DNA of 64,000 nucleotides. Origin: Thermoplasmata archaeon. GTDB lineage: Archaea > Thermoplasmatota > Thermoplasmata > Methanomassiliicoccales > Methanomethylophilaceae. Location: the NCBI GenBank assembly GCA_015063125.1, contig SUTB01000002.1, forward strand, positions 90,720 through 154,719, read 5' to 3'. Positions 21,845 through 30,815 of the stretch are shown piece after piece. The notes under the pieces were generated by a model. It made no database searches and was not told where the DNA came from. It worked only from the letters and a program-made list of their open reading frames with translations. Positions within the stretch are counted from its first letter, which is position 1, and every line of letters starts with the position of its first letter. The translations under genes were made by a program, and so were the position numbers.

Positions 21845-23071
21845 ATGATCCCCCGTACCATCTATCCGCACATACTGGAGAGCATCAGGAACAAACCCGT
21901 CACGCTGATAACCGGCGCCAGACAAACTGGCAAGACATTCCTATGCAGAGAGATACACGAGACAATGGGGATCAATTATGTCACACTGGCAGACAGACAG
22001 GAAAGGGAATTGGCGAATAAGGATCCCGATGCGTTCCTGAAGATACACGGCACCCCGCTGATAATAGACGAGATACAAAAAGCAAAGAGTCTTTTCGATT
22101 CGATAGAAGCTGCCGTCGACAAGGCGATATTCGAGAGAAAAGACAGCAAAGGGATGTACATCGTCACCGGAAGTCAGGCATACAAGCTCATGGAGGGCAT
22201 TTCCGAATCCTTGGCTGGAAGGGTCGGGATAATACGCATGTCCCCTCTGAGTATAAGTGAGATTGAGGGTCGCGAGAACAGACCGTTCATACCCGACCCT
22301 ATCGTAGCAAATTTCCGTAAGATCGACAAGGATGTGTCATCGGTATATGCGGACATTTATCGTGGGAGCTTTCCTGAACTTTACGACAATAAAGACCTGA
22401 AGACACACACATTCTATGCGGATTACGTGGACACGTACATCGCACAGGATGTCATGGAGATCATCAATCTAAGGGACCAGCACAAATTCTTCAATTTCAT
22501 GCAGGTCCTCGCTTCCCTTACAGGGCAGGAATTGGTGGAGAGTACGATTTGCAACTCAGCAGGCATCAACTCACGCACCCTGAAGGAATGGCTGAGCGTA
22601 CTGGAGGCAGGAGAGATAATCAGGCTCATGCAGCCGTACAACAGCGCATCCACTGTGAAGAGGGTGACCAAACGCCCTAAGATATACTTCCGCGATACCG
22701 GTCTGGCATGCTATCTCACCAGGATAACGGATCCCGATACGCTGATGGCCAGTTATCTGAAGGGCCCCATGGCGGAGACGTACATCGTCAATGAGATAAT
22801 CAAGACCTATACGAACGAGAGGGAGAATGCCGCATTCTACTACTATCGCAGTTCGGACGGGAACGAGGTCGATCTTCTAATCCAAAGGAACGGAGAGATA
22901 AATCTCATAGAATGCAAAGGCGGGATAGAGACGAATGCTTCCGATGTCAATGCATTCGGTAGACTGGGGGAAACGAAGGACAAGATCGGACCTTCCTGCA
23001 TCGTATGCATGACGGAGACGCCCTATCCTGTGAAGAAGGATGTGTATGCTATCCCGGTCACATCTATCTGA
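21845..23071 (+). CDS. AAA_14/DUF4143 P-loop ATPase
   Basis: A 408-residue ATPase with Walker A TGARQTGKTF at about residue 24, Walker B LIIDEIQKA, sensor VTGSQAY, and a C-terminal DUF4143 region ending in a restriction-endonuclease-like patch (GNEVDLLI then LIECKGG). Such proteins are common, poorly understood and often sporadic in gut bacteria and archaea. Codon usage is richer in A-ending codons than the neighbours, and the gene sits between AT-rich spacers and 21-nt direct repeats, so recent acquisition is likely. Function unknown; defence or mobile-element roles are guesses. Confidence 0.8.
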   Translation: MIPRTIYPHILESIRNKPVTLITGARQTGKTFLCREIHETMGINYVTLADRQERELANKDPDAFLKIHGTPLIIDEIQKAKSLFDSIEAAVDKAIFERKDSKGMYIVTGSQAYKLMEGISESLAGRVGIIRMSPLSISEIEGRENRPFIPDPIVANFRKIDKDVSSVYADIYRGSFPELYDNKDLKTHTFYADYVDTYIAQDVMEIINLRDQHKFFNFMQVLASLTGQELVESTICNSAGINSRTLKEWLSVLEAGEIIRLMQPYNSASTVKRVTKRPKIYFRDTGLACYLTRITDPDTLMASYLKGPMAETYIVNEIIKTYTNERENAAFYYYRSSDGNEVDLLIQRNGEINLIECKGGIETNASDVNAFGRLGETKDKIGPSCIVCMTETPYPVKKDVYAIPVTSI

Positions 23072-23196
23072 CCTCAAAAACATTGGTTGCTGTGATCTTT
23101 TGGTTACAAAAACTGGTTAAACAGATGTCTTACAAACGTTGTCATAGTCATATGATTGCTCTGATTAGCTAGAAGTACCAGACATAAATTCCAAAT

Positions 23197-23217
23197 CAGG
23201 GAGTGGGGACCACTTCT
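23197..23217 (+). repeat. 21-nt direct repeat, copy 2
   Basis: Exact copy of 21584-21604, located 125 bases after the ATPase stop codon. The flanking bases differ, so the identity is confined to the 21 nt. Confidence 0.85.
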
Positions 23218-23261
23218 TCTCAGTACCCCATTTTCGTGCAGAGTGCCGTTTTGGGCTCTGT

Positions 23262-24164
23262 TTAACGAGTATCACTTCTAAAAGTGCTCAAAATAAGGTC
23301 ATCAAATCCCCTATTTCTGAATCCGATGATCACCCCTGCAGCGATCAACCCCATCCCGATGATCTCCTCGACACCTGCGGATTCTCCAAGTAGCAGCATC
23401 GCAAATAGGACTGCCGATGCAGGCTCGATGTAATCGCATATCGCTACGGTCTGAGCCTCTATCCTTCCTATGGATGTGAAATACAGGAAACATCCGAAAC
23501 CAGTATTCAGCAGACCTAGGATAAGGAGCGGAATCATATCTCCGATATCGATCGATGAGGGCAGATCTCCCTTAATCGTCAGGAATGTGAGAACAGTGAG
23601 GAACGCCACAGTCATCTGGACGGTCGGATTCTCCAGATTGCCTTCTGACATGGCCATCTTGTTGAATATGACCATGCTTACGTAAGCGACTGCAGTCATG
23701 AAACCGCAATAATACCCCCATGTTGACCCTCCGGATTCGAGTCCTGTGACGCTCATAAGGATGGCCCCCGCCATCACAAAGGTGAAACCAGCCAACCGGT
23801 TCAATGCCATCTTCTCATGGAATAACAACGGTGCCAATCCCATCAAGATCGCCGGGCCGCAACAGTAGATGAGTGATGTCGTGCCTATGCCTATATCTCT
23901 ATAGGCCTCGTATTGGAACATCCAGCTGACTCCCATCGATGCTCCAGAGATGATGAGCATCATCGCAGCCCTCTTGTTTCTCATTATCTGGAATCTGCCT
24001 TTCAGCAACATGAACACTGAGAGCAGCATGATAGAACCCAACAGCGTCCTGACCAGAACTATCTGAGTGCTGCCCATGTCTGTGATGTATGCGGCTACTA
24101 CGCCATTGGTACCGAACAGTAGCAAGGACACGATGTAGGTGCTAAATGACCTTCTGTCTTCCAT
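23262..24164 (-). CDS. EamA/DMT-family transporter
   Basis: A 300-residue membrane protein with ten predicted helices in two EamA repeats. The characteristic proline-containing helix ends are visible at YCCGPAILMGLAPLLFHEKMALNRLAGF and IEPASAVLFAMLLLGE. Start chosen at MEDRRSF (24164). Substrate unknown; the family exports amino acids or metabolites. It is divergent from a LysR regulator 76 bases away, the usual bacterial arrangement, which suggests LysR-controlled export and joint transfer from bacteria. Confidence 0.8.
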   Translation of the reverse strand: MEDRRSFSTYIVSLLLFGTNGVVAAYITDMGSTQIVLVRTLLGSIMLLSVFMLLKGRFQIMRNKRAAMMLIISGASMGVSWMFQYEAYRDIGIGTTSLIYCCGPAILMGLAPLLFHEKMALNRLAGFTFVMAGAILMSVTGLESGGSTWGYYCGFMTAVAYVSMVIFNKMAMSEGNLENPTVQMTVAFLTVLTFLTIKGDLPSSIDIGDMIPLLILGLLNTGFGCFLYFTSIGRIEAQTVAICDYIEPASAVLFAMLLLGESAGVEEIIGMGLIAAGVIIGFRNRGFDDLILSTFRSDTR

Positions 24165-24240
24165 AATTACATAACAAAAACAGATGTTTATTAATATATC
24201 ATACAAAATTCAGATATTAACTATAACCTGGTCGGATAAG

Positions 24241-25101
24241 ATGGACAACACGCTGAAGATCAGAGCATTCGTTGTAACAGTGGAGTGTGGAAGCTTCACT
24301 ATGGCCGCAAAGAGACTAGGGTGTGCGCAATCAGGCATCAGCAGGATGATCTCAGACTTGGAGAAGGAATGGAACGTAACCCTTCTGGAACGCGGTCGCG
24401 GAGGGGTGTCGCTAACTCCGGAAGGAGAATCCTTACTCCCCTATGCTCGTTCCATGTGCTCAGCGCAAGAGGAGATAGAGAACAGGGTCTCCGAGATCAA
24501 CGGACTGGTCAAAGGCAAGATACGCATCGGGACATTCTCGAGCGTTGCCACACACTGGCTTCCAAAGATAATCAGCATGTATCGCCGCGACCACCCAGGT
24601 GTGGAGTACGAACTGCTCCTGGGAGATTATACCGAGATAGAATCTTGGGTCAGGGAAGGCAGGGTGGATATGGGTTTCACCCGTCTCATCCCAGATATGG
24701 ATCTGGAGACGGAAGTACTGGCGAGGGACAGACTGATGGCGGTTGTCCCCGAAGGAGATGAAAGGGAATGCGTCCCGCTGTCGGAATTGGCGGAAGGTCC
24801 GTTCATGCTCCTGGAGAAGGGTGCGAAGGCGGAGATCTCGGAGCTCTTCGAGACCAACGGATTGAGTCCTAACGTAGTCTTCACCACTTGGGACGACTAT
24901 GCTGTCATGTCGATGGTCGAGAACGGGTTGGGGGTCAGTATACTTCCAGAACTGATCCTCCGTAGGATACCGTATAGGGTCTCGGTATTGCCTTTGGATG
25001 TACCTGCGTACAGAGACATATGTTTGATAATGCGTGACAGGTCTAAACTTCCAGCAGCATCGAAGAGTTTCATCGGATACCTAAAATACCGTCAGCTTTG
25101 A
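24241..25101 (+). CDS. LysR-type transcriptional regulator
   Basis: A 286-residue LTTR. The N-terminal winged helix is clear (LKIRAFVVTVECGSFTMAAK, then AQSGISRMISDLEKEW) and the periplasmic-binding-like effector domain follows (GKIRIGTFSSVATHWLPKII onward). The frame is open 19 codons further, but ATG 24241 fits the family start. It should control the divergent EamA gene in response to a small molecule. LysR proteins are uncommon in archaea, so this pair was probably acquired. Confidence 0.88.
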   Translation: MDNTLKIRAFVVTVECGSFTMAAKRLGCAQSGISRMISDLEKEWNVTLLERGRGGVSLTPEGESLLPYARSMCSAQEEIENRVSEINGLVKGKIRIGTFSSVATHWLPKIISMYRRDHPGVEYELLLGDYTEIESWVREGRVDMGFTRLIPDMDLETEVLARDRLMAVVPEGDERECVPLSELAEGPFMLLEKGAKAEISELFETNGLSPNVVFTTWDDYAVMSMVENGLGVSILPELILRRIPYRVSVLPLDVPAYRDICLIMRDRSKLPAASKSFIGYLKYRQL

Positions 25102-25340
25102 CTTGCCATGATAACTAGATTCTGTTCATCAAAACTGATTACGATAATCCTCGATCAAAAGGTCATCCTTTAATGACCGAATCTAGGTTCTGGACCAGCA
25201 GAGTACCACGTGGTAGGAAAGAAGCAAGCATCTTCTTGTCCAAAGATGAAAAAAGAAATGGAGGCGGCCGTCATGAATACGGATATGGGGGTGCGGAACG
25301 CTTCCGACAACCTTAATATGAGAACCCCGTAACCAGATTC

Positions 25341-26024
25341 ATGGCCGACCTACACGACCGTTGGGTTGCAGAGAGGAGGAACGAGCACTACTACAAGCTC
25401 GCCAAGAAGCTCAATTACCGCTCCAGGGCATCCTTCAAGCTCATCCAGATCGACGAGAGGTTCGGTATTTTCAAGGAAGGCGACTCAGTTGTGGACCTGG
25501 GAGCATGTCCCGGAGGATGGTGTCAGGTCGCCCAGGAGAGGACCTGGCCCAACGGCCATGTCATCGGTGTCGACCTGAGGTACATCAAGCCCATGGACGG
25601 TGTGGAGTTCATCATCGGCGACATCACCGAGGATTCCACCATGAGGGAGCTCCTCAACAGGTTCCACGGGAAGGCGGACGTCGTCCTATCCGATATGGCG
25701 CCCAATATCGCCGGCCATTATTCAACCGATCACGCCAGATCCATCAATCTCTGCATGTTCGCTGTCGATGTCTGCGACCGCATCCTGAAGAAGGAAGGGA
25801 AGCTGGTCATGAAGGTCTTCATGGGAGACATGTTCGATTCGCTGAAGGAAGAGCTTGAGAAGCGCTTCCAATCGGTTAAGGTCCATTCGCCGGATGCGTC
25901 CAGACCTACATCTTCGGAGGTCTATGTGATCGCCCAGGGATTCTACGGTAAATCCGTCAAGCTGAAGGATGTCACCGAGAAGGAGAAGAAGCCGGAGTTC
26001 ACGGTCAAAGGCGGATTCATATGA
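25341..26024 (+). CDS. rlmE: 23S rRNA Um2552 methyltransferase RlmE/FtsJ
   Basis: A 227-residue Rossmann-fold 2'-O-methyltransferase. The SAM loop is VVDLGACPGGWCQVA, the catalytic tetrad Lys is in YRSRASFKL, Asp in LSDMAPNIAGH and Lys in KLVMKVF. It should methylate U2552 in the ribosomal A-loop. The C-terminal tail of about 25 residues is Lys-rich, as in archaeal members. A TATA-like ccttaatat lies about 25-30 bases upstream. Its last codons overlap the next gene (ATGA). Confidence 0.9.
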   Translation: MADLHDRWVAERRNEHYYKLAKKLNYRSRASFKLIQIDERFGIFKEGDSVVDLGACPGGWCQVAQERTWPNGHVIGVDLRYIKPMDGVEFIIGDITEDSTMRELLNRFHGKADVVLSDMAPNIAGHYSTDHARSINLCMFAVDVCDRILKKEGKLVMKVFMGDMFDSLKEELEKRFQSVKVHSPDASRPTSSEVYVIAQGFYGKSVKLKDVTEKEKKPEFTVKGGFI

Positions 26025-26641
26025 AACCTACTAAGATCGTCTGCATCGGATGGAACTACAAGTCGCACGTCTCCGAGCTCAAGTCCAAGCTCCCTGAGGT
26101 GCCTACGATATTCTTCAAACCCACCAGTTGCTTGATTGGAGACGGTGACGAGATAGTGATCCCGGAAGGTGTGACGAATGTGCAGCACGAGGTGGAGCTG
26201 GCACTCATCTACGGAAAGGACTGCAAGGACGTCTCTGAGAAGGACGCGATGTCATACATCTCCCATGTAGCTGTTTTCAATGATGTGTCCGCCAGGGATA
26301 TGCAGTGGAAGGCACGTGATGAAGGCAACACATGGGATTTGGCCAAGGGCATGGACACCTTCGGACCGATGTCCGATCCCGTGCCGATCGAGAATGCAGG
26401 CGACCTGCAGAACCTAGAACTCGAGCTGACGGTCAACGGCGAGGTCAGGCAGAAAGGCAACACCGCCAACATGATCTTCACCCTGCCATGGATGGTCTCT
26501 TACGTCTCCAGGTACATCACGATGTACGAGGGCGACATCCTAATCACGGGCACACCTGAAGGTGTATCCGAGATCAAGCCCGGTGACACCGTCGTAGCGA
26601 AAATTCAGAACGTGGGCACTCTGACCAACAAGGTCAGATGA
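26021..26641 (+). CDS. Fumarylacetoacetate hydrolase family protein
   Basis: A 206-residue FAH-fold enzyme, the short form. Metal ligands are in the pattern QHEVELALIYG (two Glu) and the downstream FNDVSARDMQ; the substrate-pocket Lys-Gly is in DLAKGMDTFGP, and ITGTPEGV is the family C-terminal motif. Substrate is probably a 2-keto or acylpyruvate compound; oxaloacetate decarboxylase or acylpyruvase activity is known in relatives. It is translationally coupled to rlmE without an obvious functional link. Confidence 0.85.
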   Translation: MKPTKIVCIGWNYKSHVSELKSKLPEVPTIFFKPTSCLIGDGDEIVIPEGVTNVQHEVELALIYGKDCKDVSEKDAMSYISHVAVFNDVSARDMQWKARDEGNTWDLAKGMDTFGPMSDPVPIENAGDLQNLELELTVNGEVRQKGNTANMIFTLPWMVSYVSRYITMYEGDILITGTPEGVSEIKPGDTVVAKIQNVGTLTNKVR

Positions 26642-26644
26642 ATA

Positions 26645-29389
26645 TCAATCCCAGAATCTCTTGTTCTTCGCGAAGAGTATCTCCGCATTCATGATCTCTC
26701 TGAGGAACTCATCCTCGTCAGTGTGCAGTGTACGAAGGATCCTGGCCGCTGTATCCGGGCCGATACCTCTTCCCGCCAGTACAAGGGCTGCCCTGTTGCC
26801 TTGTTCAGCGATGAGATTCGCATTGCGGCTCATCTTCTGGAGGTCCAGCTTCTCCTGTTTAGAAAGGGCGGGTTCCTTGATCAGCTTCACCGTATCCCTC
26901 TCGTAGTTCTTCAGAGCTGCGATCATAACTCCTCCGCACTGGGGGCATCTGAACTTCTTCGGGGCATCCCCGACCCTGAACCTGGTCTGGGAACCGCAGT
27001 GCATGCAAGATGCGAAAAGGATCTCATCCTCCAGCCTCTTCTTCAGCGCCATCAGGATGGAATGGTCCGCACGCACAGGCTGCATCAGTTCCTTCGATCT
27101 CGTGATCCCTTCTAGAGCGATATGCGACAGCCTCTGGACCTTCATCTCTATCTCGCCGTCGGCGATCATCTTCACGACCTTCTCGGTGTTGGGGATGTCC
27201 AGATCCTCCCACAGGACCTTGTTAATCGCCTCGGTGTAAGCCGGGGTGTCCTTGTGGAGGTCGAACAGCCTTCCGAAGTTCATGAAACGATGGTCCGCCT
27301 CCTTCTCCACGATACCGAACTTCTTCGCCACGTAGACGAATCTCCATCTCAGGAACGATGAGTTGAGGATGGTCATCCTGGCCAACGCCTCCACGGTTCC
27401 CGGTTTGACGGATCTGATGGTGTTCATCATGGTGTCCTTGTCCACGTATCTGGGCAATTCGAGGATGATGCGGTAGGGATCGGTCGTCACACCTATGGAT
27501 TCTCCAAGACGTGCGCTCAGGAGAGCTGAGTAGATCTTCCCCAGAGTCTCGTTCACCCTGCTCCCGAAACAGCAGTTGACTATCGCCATCTGCTGGGCCA
27601 TGTCTATCGTGACCATCTTGTCGGTGGGCATGATCGATTTCTCGTCCTGTTCCGCGAAGTACTGCTTCAGGACCCTCACGCATCCTTCGTCGCCGGGATA
27701 TTCGCCGAAGTTCCTGAGCCTCCTCATCCTGCCGACCTCCATGGCGATCTCGAAGGGAACAGGGATATCCGATCCCACCCAGTTCGGGACTGAACCAACC
27801 TCCTTGGCCTCCTCGACCAGGATCTCGTCCTCCCTCATCTCGACTATGCGCCAGGTGCGTCCTTTGGCGATGAACATGGCGTATTCCTCGGCGAACGATG
27901 CGACGAAGCTTTCGTCCAGCGTACCGATTATTGCCCTGGTCCCGATATCGCGGATAAGATACGTCCTCTCGTCAGGGATCATCGAGATGTTGTCGTAGAA
28001 GTAGTTCATTCCCTTCTTGGAGCGCTTGAAGGTGTTGCCGTCGTCGAAGACCATCTTGATGCTCTTCAGCTGCTCCAGCACATCCAGCATCTGACCCATG
28101 GTCAGGTTCCTGAATGGATAGGCGTTCCTCATGACCTTGTAGGCTAGCTCCTTGTCCATAGCGCCGCTCATGGTCATGGCGATGAGCTGGTTGGCCACCA
28201 CTGATAGCGGGCATTCCCTGCCCTCGAAGAACTCCAGCTCCTTGGAGTCTGATTTCCTTGCGACGACCATGGCCTCCGCCACCTCGTCAGGTGCGGTAGC
28301 GATTATCTTCGCCCTGATGACCTCCCCGATCCTGTGGCCGGCACGTCCAGCGCGCTGAATCATACGGGAGACCTGTCTGGGGGAATTGTATTGGATCACC
28401 ATCTCCGTGGTACCGACATCTATTCCCAATTCCAGGGACGATGTGCAGATGAGGCACTTCACGTCCCCTCTCTTGAAGCGGTCCTCCATCTCCATTCTGT
28501 TCTCCTTGGACAGGGATCCGTGGTGGACCTCGATCGATATGTTGTCATCCCAAAGGTGGTAACGGGCGGCGAGCCACTCGGCCGTCTCCCTGGTGTTCAC
28601 GAAGAACAGTGTGGAATTGCCGCTCTCGACTATCTGTCTGGCTCTCTTCATCACCGCCAGTATGTCGGGGTCGCTCTGGAGCTTGTCGATGAGCTCCGAA
28701 TCCTTATCGGCAGGCTCTGGGCTCTCGACCTTTATGTCGAATTCCCTGAAGGTGTCATGCTTCCTCACGACGACCTCCCTGTTGTTGCCCGCCAGGAAAT
28801 TCGCTACATTCTCGATGTTACCTACGGTGGCGGAAAGGCCGATCCTCTGATAGTTGCCCGCCAGGAGCACCAGTCTTTCAAGACCTACGCTCATCTGGGC
28901 CCCTCTCTCGGTGTTGGCCAGCTCATGTATCTCGTCCACGATCACCCATTCCACATTCTTCATGTGCTGGGCGAGCCTCTTGCCGGTGAACATCACCTGG
29001 AGGGTCTCCGGAGTGGTGATAAGGATCTCCGGGGGATGCTCGGACTGCTTGTTCCTCTCGGCTTGGGATGTGTCCCCGTGCCTCACGCCAACCGTTATGC
29101 CCAGTTCCCTGCCGTAGTCCTCCATCCTCTTCAGCATGTCCCTGTTCAGGGCCCTGAGGGGAGTGATGTAGATGCATCTGATCCCGGGCTTCCCCTGCGA
29201 TCTCTTGATCATCTCCAGGATGGGCAGGATGGCAGCCTCCGTCTTCCCTATTCCGGTCGGGGCCACGAGAAGCAGGTTCTCTCCCCTGATGATCCTGGGG
29301 ATGGAGTCGGCCTGGGGAGGTGTCGGTTCGGTTATCCCCTTCTCCGCCAGGACGCGTACGATGTCGGGGCAGAGTTCGGGGAATGTCAT
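26645..29389 (-). CDS. lhr: Lhr-type DEAD/DEAH superfamily 2 helicase
   Basis: A 914-residue helicase. In order: Q-like TPPQADSIP, Walker A VAPTGIGKTEA, motif II VDEIHEL, motif III LSATVGN, motif V TSSLELGIDVG and motif VI QRAGRAGH, then the Lhr winged-helix and beta regions. The C-terminus adds a zinc ribbon (CMHCGS and CPQCGG) and a helix-hairpin-helix (LAGRGIGPDTAARIL). It is the archaeal Lhr arrangement, implicated in DNA repair. It lies convergent to the FAH gene and upstream of the hdrD terminator. Confidence 0.88.
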   Translation of the reverse strand: MTFPELCPDIVRVLAEKGITEPTPPQADSIPRIIRGENLLLVAPTGIGKTEAAILPILEMIKRSQGKPGIRCIYITPLRALNRDMLKRMEDYGRELGITVGVRHGDTSQAERNKQSEHPPEILITTPETLQVMFTGKRLAQHMKNVEWVIVDEIHELANTERGAQMSVGLERLVLLAGNYQRIGLSATVGNIENVANFLAGNNREVVVRKHDTFREFDIKVESPEPADKDSELIDKLQSDPDILAVMKRARQIVESGNSTLFFVNTRETAEWLAARYHLWDDNISIEVHHGSLSKENRMEMEDRFKRGDVKCLICTSSLELGIDVGTTEMVIQYNSPRQVSRMIQRAGRAGHRIGEVIRAKIIATAPDEVAEAMVVARKSDSKELEFFEGRECPLSVVANQLIAMTMSGAMDKELAYKVMRNAYPFRNLTMGQMLDVLEQLKSIKMVFDDGNTFKRSKKGMNYFYDNISMIPDERTYLIRDIGTRAIIGTLDESFVASFAEEYAMFIAKGRTWRIVEMREDEILVEEAKEVGSVPNWVGSDIPVPFEIAMEVGRMRRLRNFGEYPGDEGCVRVLKQYFAEQDEKSIMPTDKMVTIDMAQQMAIVNCCFGSRVNETLGKIYSALLSARLGESIGVTTDPYRIILELPRYVDKDTMMNTIRSVKPGTVEALARMTILNSSFLRWRFVYVAKKFGIVEKEADHRFMNFGRLFDLHKDTPAYTEAINKVLWEDLDIPNTEKVVKMIADGEIEMKVQRLSHIALEGITRSKELMQPVRADHSILMALKKRLEDEILFASCMHCGSQTRFRVGDAPKKFRCPQCGGVMIAALKNYERDTVKLIKEPALSKQEKLDLQKMSRNANLIAEQGNRAALVLAGRGIGPDTAARILRTLHTDEDEFLREIMNAEILFAKNKRFWD

Positions 29390-29404
29390 GAAAAACGTAA
29401 GATA

Positions 29405-29420
29405 GGGGGCCGGAGCCCCC
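29405..29420 (-). terminator. Hairpin downstream of hdrD
   Basis: A perfect stem GGGGGC-CGGA-GCCCCC lies between the hdrD stop and the lhr start. It probably ends the hdrD transcript. Confidence 0.55.
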
Positions 29421-29437
29421 TTTGATATGTTCGGGTT

Positions 29438-30658
29438 TCAGGCTTTGTCCGCTGCGGGCTCTTCGGGTTTGGGCGCGGTGACCTCGAGGAGGACCTGTGA
29501 GAGATCCATGACCTTGATGGGCGAGCCGATCTTCTTAGCGGCCTGGCTGAGGTTCAGGGCACAGAAGGGACAGCAGCTGACGAGGACGTCCGCTCCGGTC
29601 TCCTCCGCATCGTGCACCCTCTCGATTCCGATGTTGAGAGCGAAATCGGGGTATGTGCTCTTGTATCCTCCTCCGGCACCGCAGCACCTGGAGTTCTCCC
29701 TGGACCTCTCCATCTCGACGAACTCGACGCCCTTGATCTTCTTGAGGACGTTCCTGGGTGCGTCGTAGATACCGGAGTGCCTTCCGAGGTGGCAGGGGTC
29801 GTGGTATGTGACCTTGTGGTTGAACTCGTTGTTCAGCGGGAGCTTCCTGTCGTTGATGAGCTGCTCCACGTACTGAGAGAAGTGGTAGACGTTCTGTCCG
29901 GCCTTCGCATAGAACCTTCCGAAGTCGCAGGAGACTGTCTTGTAGCATCCGGAACAGGTCATGACCATGTCCTTCGCTCCCATTCCATCCGCCTTCTCGA
30001 CGTTGTGCTGGGCGCAGTCTGTGGACTCCTTCTCGTTTCCTGTCCTGATGAGGGGTGACGAACAGCACCACTCGTCGGGTCCGAGGCAGTTCATCTGGAC
30101 GCCTGCACGGTCCAGGACCCTGACTCCGGCCTGTGCGATGTGCTGCATCCTGTAGGATCCGGTGCATCCTGCGAAGAAGATGACGTTCGCAGGGACGTGC
30201 CTCTCGACTTCCTCGGGCCACCATGCATCCCTCTTCGAGTCGGGCTCGTTGTAGGGGTTGTGGTTGGCGTGGATGCTCTTTCCCATCATGACCGCTGCGG
30301 GCATGGGTCCGATTCCGATCTCCACCATCCACTTCCTCATCGTCTCCCAGAGGTCGACGAGGCGGATCTTGGCGTGACAGACAACCTCACAGTTTCCGCA
30401 TCCTGTGCACTTGTACATGGCGTCAACGAACTCGGGGCTGAGTGATACGGGCCTTCCGAGCATCTTGTCCATTCCGCCGCGTCCCATCAGGTCCAGCTGC
30501 TTGAGGTAGTAGATCTTTCCCCTGGGGGTGACTGAGTCCCAAGGTGTCTGGGCGTGAGCCTCGCAGACATCGATACAGTATCCGCACTGAACGCACTGTG
30601 TGAGTTCCTGCGAGATCTGAGGCATGTTTATGATTTTGAGTCCCATTAATTCTGGCAT
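29438..30658 (-). CDS. hdrD: Heterodisulfide reductase subunit D-like protein
   Basis: A 406-residue HdrD-type protein, which reduces the CoM-S-S-CoB heterodisulfide in methanogens. Two 4Fe-4S motifs (CVQCGYCIDVC and CTGCGNCEVVC) are followed by two CCG domains with the non-cubane cluster cysteines (CCSSPLIRTG and SRCCGAGGG, CCPFC). Start is ATG 30658, preceded by AGAGGAATAAGA. HdrE is not adjacent; Methanomassiliicoccales are known to carry HdrD copies without HdrE that may couple to an Fpo-like complex. This is the clearest methanogenesis gene in the window. Confidence 0.85.
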   Translation of the reverse strand: MPELMGLKIINMPQISQELTQCVQCGYCIDVCEAHAQTPWDSVTPRGKIYYLKQLDLMGRGGMDKMLGRPVSLSPEFVDAMYKCTGCGNCEVVCHAKIRLVDLWETMRKWMVEIGIGPMPAAVMMGKSIHANHNPYNEPDSKRDAWWPEEVERHVPANVIFFAGCTGSYRMQHIAQAGVRVLDRAGVQMNCLGPDEWCCSSPLIRTGNEKESTDCAQHNVEKADGMGAKDMVMTCSGCYKTVSCDFGRFYAKAGQNVYHFSQYVEQLINDRKLPLNNEFNHKVTYHDPCHLGRHSGIYDAPRNVLKKIKGVEFVEMERSRENSRCCGAGGGYKSTYPDFALNIGIERVHDAEETGADVLVSCCPFCALNLSQAAKKIGSPIKVMDLSQVLLEVTAPKPEEPAADKA

Positions 30659-30786
30659 TCTTATTCCTCTTGGAGCGGGGGTGCTCCGGATGTAATGGAT
30701 GTTCCACCGATTCACCTTATTTAGTATTATAGGGTGGGATCGGCAATCCCGGCCGTCTGCGGGACGTTGTAATGAGAATAAATGAG

Positions 30787-30795
30787 ATTTATATC
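30787..30795 (+). promoter_or_regulatory. TATA box of the COG2865-like gene
   Basis: tttatatct lies 21 bases before the GTG start at 30816, suggesting a leaderless or near-leaderless transcript. Confidence 0.5.
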
Positions 30796-30815
30796 TGTAC
30801 AGCCATCATGTCCCC

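Noticed and set aside
28334-29425. 363-codon frame antisense to lhr
   Set aside because: Covers lhr completely and lacks any family resemblance.
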